Of a DNA stretch of 10,979 bases, positions 6,793 to 10,979 are shown piece by piece. The position numbers were made by a program, and so were the translations under genes. Below the pieces are notes generated by a model that made no database searches, had not been told where the DNA came from, and saw only the letters and a program-made list of their open reading frames with translations. This DNA comes from an uncultured Nitrospira sp. (GTDB lineage: Bacteria > Nitrospirota > Nitrospiria > Nitrospirales > Nitrospiraceae), in NCBI GenBank assembly GCA_946479785.1, contig CAMLHQ010000096.1:1-10979 (forward strand), read 5' to 3'. Position 1 is the first letter of the stretch. Each line of letters begins with the position of its first letter.

Positions 6793-7634
6793 AGCAGCTC
6801 ACTGAAACCTGCTTGCTGAGACTCGCTGAGTTCCGCGCCGGCTGCGGGATTCTTAATGAACAAGCGGACGCGCGGATAGCCTCCTTTCCGTTTGGGTCTT
6901 TCAATCACCTCCACGTTCGCCAACCTCGTTCCCGCTTTCGACGGCATCGGTTCAACATTCCAAAGAGACACCATCACGGCGCTGAGAGAGCGGAGTCTGG
7001 TGAGTAAGACCGTCACCGAACCGGCGAGCATCTTCAGATCCAACCAAATCTCTTGTGGCCGGCCCGTTTTCTCACCCTGTAGGTCGGCTCGCGGGATTGA
7101 GATACTCAAGACGACGGGATCGCAGTAGTCGACTAATTGTCTGGCTTTTTGCTGAATGCGGGCGAGAATCCGATGGATCAAGATCACACCGCGGTCTGTC
7201 TCGTCCATCCCCGCTTCATCAGGAAGTAATCCACGCAGAGGAAGCCGCTGGCGCTCGGCCGATCCCACCATAGCTGTGACTTCGACAAAAAAACGTTCGC
7301 GGCCCAGACGACATTCGAGATCAGCAGTCCTTGCTTGCGATTCCGGCAGAAACGTGACCTTTGCCCCCACTCGAATCAATTGAGCCGCCAACTCCAATTC
7401 AGCCAGCGCCGACTCTCGCACACCATAGTCGTAGTGGGTAAGCCGACGGACAAGGCTGGTCAGCCGGATGTGGCTCGACTGATCCGCACAGTGGCGATGG
7501 AGCGTCGTCCATCGATCTTCGAGGTCGCGCGAGAGGCCGAGCTCTTCCCGCTTCCAGGAAGGAACGGGCTCACGATGCCCTTCACGCAAATGCGCGACAA
7601 GTCGAAAACTCTTCTTTGGACGAAAGCGTGCCAT
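6789..7634 (-). CDS. Unrecognised protein with a PD-(D/E)XK-like segment
   Basis: I do not recognise this 281-residue protein. The N-terminus is basic (MARFRPKKSFR). Residues about 74-121 resemble a PD-(D/E)XK nuclease core: a helix with Glu79/Glu81 (ALAELELAAQLIRVG), a strand AKVTFLP, then ADLECRLG (Asp105) and FFVEVTA (Glu118, with Thr120 where the motif usually has Lys). The middle contains a helix with HRILARIQQKARQL and a strand VVLSISIP; the C-terminus contains GTRLANVEVIERP and YPRVRLFIKNP. The fold assignment is a guess from motif shape. If right, the Lys-to-Thr change leaves activity uncertain. The start ATG (7634) follows the upstream gene's TGA by 3 nt without a clear Shine-Dalgarno, suggesting coupling. 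Its stop overlaps that of the TPR gene. Confidence 0.75.
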   Translation of the reverse strand: MARFRPKKSFRLVAHLREGHREPVPSWKREELGLSRDLEDRWTTLHRHCADQSSHIRLTSLVRRLTHYDYGVRESALAELELAAQLIRVGAKVTFLPESQARTADLECRLGRERFFVEVTAMVGSAERQRLPLRGLLPDEAGMDETDRGVILIHRILARIQQKARQLVDYCDPVVLSISIPRADLQGEKTGRPQEIWLDLKMLAGSVTVLLTRLRSLSAVMVSLWNVEPMPSKAGTRLANVEVIERPKRKGGYPRVRLFIKNPAAGAELSESQQAGFSELL

Positions 7635-7637
7635 AGG

Positions 7638-7967
7638 TCATGCGGGCTCTGCGCCTTCGTCATCATGTGAAGTCAAGCCCAGAGTCTCCGGCTGACGTTT
7701 GGCGACTTCTTCATACACTTCGTCCAACCAGCGACTGGCACAGCCCAACACTTCGCGGACCAACGGCTCAGGCTGACCTGTTTGCTTAATCGTCCATTGA
7801 GAGACGTACTCCAGCAAGGCCTCGCGGTCAAAGTGCCGCGTAGATTGCGCGGCAAGATCTGCCAGTTCACCCAAACCGGTCTTGAGGATATCCGCCACAG
7901 TATCCCGCCCATACGAGGTGCTGGCGGTGACATACTGGATGGCCCGATTGATTTCCTGCTCAGTCAT
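7638..7967 (-). CDS. Unrecognised small helical protein
   Basis: A 109-residue acidic protein that I cannot assign. It appears almost entirely helical: MTEQEINRAIQYVTASTS, then a segment with ILKTGLGELADLAAQSTRHF, then LVREVLGCASRWLDEVYEEV, with a charged tail (SHDDEGAEPA). It has no signal peptide, membrane span or catalytic motif. I chose the ATG at 7967 because GAGG lies 5 nt upstream; the frame is open upstream to 8024 without a comparable site. It is the first of two genes, with only 3 nt between its stop and the next start, so the two products probably act together. A small protein ahead of a nuclease-like one recalls partner or antitoxin arrangements, but nothing here proves that. Confidence 0.75.
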   Translation of the reverse strand: MTEQEINRAIQYVTASTSYGRDTVADILKTGLGELADLAAQSTRHFDREALLEYVSQWTIKQTGQPEPLVREVLGCASRWLDEVYEEVAKRQPETLGLTSHDDEGAEPA

Positions 7968-7986
7968 CGGAACCTCTACCCAGGAG

Positions 7987-8015
7987 ATTTTCACATCCTG
8001 TCCAATGGCTGTCAA
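7987..8015 (-). promoter_or_regulatory. Predicted promoter of the unrecognised two-gene unit
   Basis: On the minus strand a perfect TTGACA (8015-8010), a 17-nt spacer and GAAAAT (7992-7987, 4 of 6 to TATAAT). This places the transcript start about 13 nt before the ATG at 7967, just ahead of its GAGG. Confidence 0.45.
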
Positions 8016-8064
8016 CGCGACCACATGAACACGCTACTTTTTTTCCTGGTGAGGCAGGGTGTGA

Positions 8065-8073
8065 TGGTAAGAT
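8065..8073 (+). promoter_or_regulatory. Possible extended -10 promoter of pepF
   Basis: TGG-TAAGAT (8065-8073) matches an extended -10 element (TGn plus 5 of 6 to TATAAT). No good -35 is seen 17 nt upstream. The pepF ATG is 35 nt further on. Confidence 0.4.
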
Positions 8074-8107
8074 TAGGGCTTGCGAAAAAAAAGACAAGGA
8101 GACGCGC

Positions 8108-9907
8108 ATGGCCGGAACAATAATGACTCGCCGCAAGACTTCCACCAACGCAGTCCCAGACCGATGGGATTTGACTCATCTCGTCAAGGACCCAGTTCAA
8201 CAATTCGAACAACATCTCTCGGGTCTCGATGCGCAAGTCGCTCAGATCGAGGCAGCGCGCGCGAAGCTGACGCCCGGCATGCCAAGCAGCGACTTTCAGT
8301 CGATCCTGAACATCAGTGAAGCAGTAGCTCAAAGTTCCTCTCGACTTGGCGCCTACGCCTATCTCTGGTTCTCGGAAAACACGAAGGGCGCCAAAGCCCG
8401 CTCCTTTAAGACGCTTGTCGAAGAGCGGCTGACAGCCTTGCAGAACCGTCTCCTATTCTTTGAACTCTGGTGGCAAGGCGTCGATGACCAAAACGCGGCA
8501 AGGCTGATGGCTGATGTCGGCGATTTTCGCTATCACCTTGAGACCATTCGTCGCTATAAGCCACACACGTTGTCGGAGCCGGAGGAAAAGATCATCAACG
8601 TCAAAAACGTGACCGGGCGAAGCGCCGTGAATACGCTCTACGATGTCGTCACGAATGCCTTTACCTTCACGGTCAAAGAAGGAGGAAAACAAAAGACCGT
8701 CAACCGCGAAGGCTTAATGACGTATATTCGCAGTCCTAAGGCCGGTGTGCGTCAAGCCGCCTACGAGGAACTCTATCGTGTGTTCTCAGCCCAACGCGAC
8801 CTGCTTGGAGAAATCTATAAGACGCTCGTCAACGACTGGAAATCCGAAAATCTGAGCCTGCGGCATTTCACTTCTCCCATCGCGACACGCAATCTGGGTA
8901 ATGATGTGCCCGATCGCGCCGTCGATGTCTTGCTCTCGGTCTGCGCCAACAACTCCGATATCTTTCAACACTATTTCAAGCTCAAGGCCCGCATCTGTGG
9001 CGTTTCACCCATGAGCCGCTATGATCTCTACGCCCCGCATCGCACCGAAGCGAAGAAATATAAATACGCCGATGCCGTGAAGATGGTCCTCGAGGCCTAT
9101 CGCGGTTTTTCACCTCGGTTAGCGGATATGGCACAACAGGTATTCACAGATCGCCACATCGATGCGCCGACCAAGCCGGGCAAGATCGGCGGAGCCTATT
9201 GCTATAGCGTTGTGCCGGGACTCACCCCTTACGTGCTGCTCAACTACACGGGTGATGCCCGCGACATCGCAACCATGGCTCACGAGCTGGGACATGCTGT
9301 GCATGGGATGATGGCGGCGCACCATTCGGTATTCACATTCCATTCGACGTTGCCGCTGGCGGAAACTGCGTCGGTATTCGGCGAGCGGATCTTATCCGAC
9401 GCGCTCATGAAGCAGGAGACCAACAAGAAAGTTCGGCAGGGACTGTTGCTCAGCCAGCTCGATGATATCTATGCGACCGTCATGCGGCAAGCCTACTTCG
9501 TTCGATTCGAAAAGACCGCTCATCAAATGATCGCCGAAGGTGCCACTGGCGATCATTTGGCAGAAACCTATTTAGACGAACTGCGCCAGCAATTTGGCAA
9601 AGCCGTGAAGGTGCCAAATGAATTTCAATGGGAATGGCTGACCATCCCCCACATCTACGCCAGTCCCTTCTATTGCTATGCTTACAGCTTCGGCAATCTG
9701 CTGGTTTTAGCTCTCTATCGCAAATATCAGACGGAAGGCCCGGCGTTCGTCCCTCAGTATCTCGATCTTCTCGCTACAGGAGGATCACAATCCCCGGCGA
9801 GCATTCTAGCCAAGGTTGGAGTCGACATGGCCTCCGAGGCATTCTGGCAATCGGGCTTTGTCACCATTCGCGAAATGGTCGGCGCGCTAGAATCGACTCT
9901 GTCCTAA
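8108..9907 (+). CDS. pepF: M3-family oligoendopeptidase F (zinc metallopeptidase)
   Basis: A 599-residue protein, the usual length for PepF-type M3 peptidases. The zinc site HELGH (392-396) sits in DIATMAHELGHAVHGMMA, and the third ligand Glu419 is in LAETASVFGE, 23 residues after the second His, as the family requires. The N-terminal half is the helical M3 lid region (starting DRWDLTHLVKDP). The C-terminus has PHIYASPFYCYAYSFGNLL and ends VTIREMVGALESTL. It should cleave short cytoplasmic oligopeptides, recycling breakdown products; there is no signal peptide. The ATG at 8108 has AGGAG 7 nt upstream; an in-frame ATG at 8123 is less well placed. It is divergent from the unrecognised unit and is followed by bfd after 113 nt, which has its own promoter. 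Confidence 0.95.
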   Translation: MAGTIMTRRKTSTNAVPDRWDLTHLVKDPVQQFEQHLSGLDAQVAQIEAARAKLTPGMPSSDFQSILNISEAVAQSSSRLGAYAYLWFSENTKGAKARSFKTLVEERLTALQNRLLFFELWWQGVDDQNAARLMADVGDFRYHLETIRRYKPHTLSEPEEKIINVKNVTGRSAVNTLYDVVTNAFTFTVKEGGKQKTVNREGLMTYIRSPKAGVRQAAYEELYRVFSAQRDLLGEIYKTLVNDWKSENLSLRHFTSPIATRNLGNDVPDRAVDVLLSVCANNSDIFQHYFKLKARICGVSPMSRYDLYAPHRTEAKKYKYADAVKMVLEAYRGFSPRLADMAQQVFTDRHIDAPTKPGKIGGAYCYSVVPGLTPYVLLNYTGDARDIATMAHELGHAVHGMMAAHHSVFTFHSTLPLAETASVFGERILSDALMKQETNKKVRQGLLLSQLDDIYATVMRQAYFVRFEKTAHQMIAEGATGDHLAETYLDELRQQFGKAVKVPNEFQWEWLTIPHIYASPFYCYAYSFGNLLVLALYRKYQTEGPAFVPQYLDLLATGGSQSPASILAKVGVDMASEAFWQSGFVTIREMVGALESTLS

Positions 9908-9950
9908 CCCTCGCCAGCCGAATCGGCTTCCTGGAAGGGCTTTTGGCCCC

Positions 9951-9979
9951 TTGACGAGGGGTGAGAACTGTGGCATACT
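9951..9979 (+). promoter_or_regulatory. Predicted promoter of bfd
   Basis: TTGACG (9951-9956, 5 of 6), a 17-nt spacer ending in TGG (extended -10), then CATACT (9974-9979, 4 of 6). The -35 sits inside a small inverted repeat, CCCCT-TGACG-AGGGG. Confidence 0.6.
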
Positions 9980-9998
9980 GAGAATGCTTCTCATAATC
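9980..9998 (+). promoter_or_regulatory. Putative Fur box of bfd
   Basis: GAGAATGCTTCTCATAATC matches the classical 19-bp Fur consensus GATAATGATAATCATTATC at 14 of 19 positions by my count. It includes the perfect palindrome TGAGAA-TGC-TTCTCA (9979-9993). It starts right after the predicted -10 box and covers +1, the expected place for a repressor that blocks RNA polymerase. This predicts bfd expression rising when iron is scarce. Confidence 0.65.
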
Positions 9999-10020
9999 GT
10001 TACTGACAACGAGGCTGCCT

Positions 10021-10227
10021 ATGTATCTGTGCCTGTGTAAAGGAATTACCGAGTCGGATGTCCGCGACGCGGGCCGGGCGGGGATCGTGATGCCATGCCA
10101 GATCAAAGCCAAGTTTGGTCTAAGAGAAGCCGGCTGCTGCGGCCGCTGCTCCAAAAACATTCAGGAATTCGTCCAACTCGCCACGACCGAGCATCGCCTC
10201 CCCTGCGAGAAGACCGTGCGCACCTAG
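10021..10227 (+). CDS. bfd: Bacterioferritin-associated ferredoxin (BFD-like [2Fe-2S] protein)
   Basis: A 68-residue protein with the BFD pattern: MYLCLCKGITESDVRDA at the N-terminus and AGCCGRCSKNI later. The cluster ligands should be Cys4, Cys6, Cys40 and Cys43 (CxC then CxxC, gap 33), the arrangement seen in Escherichia coli Bfd; Cys26 and Cys39 are extra. Bfd passes electrons to the heme of bacterioferritin so that stored Fe(III) is released as Fe(II) under iron limitation. No bacterioferritin gene is in this window. The ATG at 10021 has GAGG 6 nt upstream. The promoter and Fur-box-like site just upstream fit iron control. Some BFD-domain proteins serve nitrite reductase or other partners, so the partner is not proven. 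Confidence 0.9.
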   Translation: MYLCLCKGITESDVRDAGRAGIVMPCQIKAKFGLREAGCCGRCSKNIQEFVQLATTEHRLPCEKTVRT

Positions 10228-10291
10228 TTCTCTATCCCTGCTCTGACGCTAATTTGTCGGGATTTTACTGAATTGGACGGGAACGAATTGG

Positions 10292-10927
10292 CTAATGGGA
10301 AGGTGTTCTTTTGACCATCGCGGCGACCTCGGCGACTCGGCGCCCGAGCGCTTGCGCATCGGCTAGTTCTTTATTGTCGATACCGGGGCTGTCGCCTTCC
10401 GTCGTCGCGGAAGCGCCGAATGCCCCTCCCCCGCTGACCACGATCATTTGATTGCCCAGCATGGCGGCGAGGATCGTCAGCATGGTCACTTCCTTGCCGC
10501 TCGAGAGCTGCCCTCCCGTCGCAAAAGCCGCACCGATCTTATTCTTCATCTTGAATTCAGGAAATACGCCGAACTTGAATTGCCAGTTGTCAAAGAAAGT
10601 CTTCACTTCGCCCGACATGTTCGACCAATAGACCGGTGAGCCGACGACAATCGCGTCAGAAGAAAACAAATCGTCTGCCGTCACCTGCCCGACCCGCTTC
10701 ATAACCACGGCCGTTCCGGGGATACCCTTGGCTCCTTCTACAACCGCTTCAGCCATGCGTTCGGTATTGCCTGACAACGAATGGTAGGTCACAAGGACTT
10801 TGACGGAATAGGACGTCTGCTCTTCACCAAACACCATGCCAAATCCGGCAGCAGGTAGGAACAGCAGCAGACAGATGATGAGAAGACTAATGAGTCGGTT
10901 CCGAGGTACGAGTAGGCAGCCGGACAC
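10292..10927 (-). CDS. WrbA-like flavodoxin / NAD(P)H-quinone oxidoreductase-like protein, apparently exported or anchored
   Basis: A flavodoxin-fold protein. The FMN phosphate loop is SLSGNTERMAEAV, and the WrbA-like segments are GSPVYWSNMSGEVKTFFDNW, AFATGGQLSSGKEV and FGASATTEGD. With the GTG start at 10927, the first about 30 residues carry a hydrophobic run (LISLLIICLLLFLPAAGFG) after Arg9/Arg11, which looks like a signal peptide or anchor. This start is preferred because GGTGAT, complementary to the 16S anti-Shine-Dalgarno, lies 6 nt upstream. The frame stays open to the right edge (GTG at 10978), so a longer form cannot be excluded. An ATG at 10837 would give a cytoplasmic version but lacks a Shine-Dalgarno. 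WrbA proteins are two-electron quinone reductases. It converges on bfd, with 64 nt between the stops. Confidence 0.85.
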   Translation of the reverse strand: MSGCLLVPRNRLISLLIICLLLFLPAAGFGMVFGEEQTSYSVKVLVTYHSLSGNTERMAEAVVEGAKGIPGTAVVMKRVGQVTADDLFSSDAIVVGSPVYWSNMSGEVKTFFDNWQFKFGVFPEFKMKNKIGAAFATGGQLSSGKEVTMLTILAAMLGNQMIVVSGGGAFGASATTEGDSPGIDNKELADAQALGRRVAEVAAMVKRTPSH

Positions 10928-10979
10928 CAAAGAATCACCGCGCGAAGCAGGGTACAGGCAGATGACGCGCCGGATCACC

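Noticed and set aside
6789..7967. A classical toxin-antitoxin system
   Set aside because: The larger product (281 residues) is too long for common toxins, no known toxin or antitoxin motif is visible, and the similarity in layout alone is not enough.
9916..9962. Hairpins after pepF (AGCCG-AAT-CGGCT and CCCCT-TGACG-AGGGG) as a terminator
   Set aside because: Stems are only 5 bp and neither is followed by a T-run. The second overlaps the bfd -35 box and is more likely promoter sequence.
10228..10291. A bidirectional terminator between bfd and the flavodoxin gene
   Set aside because: I see only a short direct repeat (GAATTGG twice) and no stem with a T-run in the 64 nt.
1..10979. Mobile elements, phage genes, tRNA or attachment sites
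   Set aside because: No transposase or integrase, terminal inverted repeats, tRNA-like cloverleaf or composition break was seen by eye.

Overview
The window looks like chromosomal DNA from a GC-rich Gram-negative bacterium. It resembles Nitrospira (nitrite-oxidising or comammox lineages). The evidence is a His-heptad periplasmic protein of the SmbP type (first described in Nitrosomonas europaea), a membrane-anchored five-heme cytochrome c next to a tandem rhodanese and an HDAC-like deacylase, and generally Gram-negative features (lipoprotein, AlgH, SmbP signal peptide). The genus is an inference from gene content. The window has no rRNA or tRNA, insertion sequence or CRISPR array, and reads as ordinary, compact core chromosome.

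Layout. (1) Positions 1-1172, minus: a lipoprotein running off the left edge, with a BamE/SmpA-like segment, a CsgG-like domain and the start of a PDZ domain. (2) 1312-2738, minus: a nitrilase-superfamily amidohydrolase followed by an AlgH/YqgE (UPF0301) protein, probably co-transcribed. (3) 2808-3143, minus: smbP, with its own sigma70-type promoter and a near-perfect intrinsic terminator. That terminator sits only about 13 nt before the nitrilase start codon. (4) 3236-6372, minus: a tight three-gene unit of HDAC-family deacylase, five-heme cytochrome c (ATGA overlap) and two-domain rhodanese. (5) 6481-6792, plus: a small TPR protein divergent from the deacylase. Its stop codon overlaps the stop codon of a convergent, unrecognised gene. 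(6) 6789-7967, minus: two unrecognised genes in one unit. The larger has a PD-(D/E)XK-like segment whose usual Lys is Thr. (7) 8108-9907, plus: an M3-family oligoendopeptidase F. (8) 10021-10227, plus: bfd (bacterioferritin-associated ferredoxin), with a good promoter and a Fur-box-like palindrome over its -10/+1 region. (9) 10292 to the right edge, minus: a WrbA-like flavodoxin that appears to carry an N-terminal export or anchor segment.

How the genes may work together. Several products belong to the cell envelope and to metal or redox chemistry: SmbP (metal binding), the anchored cytochrome, the apparently exported flavodoxin and the Fur-linked Bfd. The HDAC-cytochrome-rhodanese arrangement is the clearest multi-gene association, but its purpose cannot be read from sequence. 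I did not find a convincing new defence or mobile system. The best candidates for something undescribed are the unrecognised two-gene unit at 6789-7967, the deacylase-cytochrome-rhodanese unit, and the BamE-CsgG-PDZ lipoprotein.
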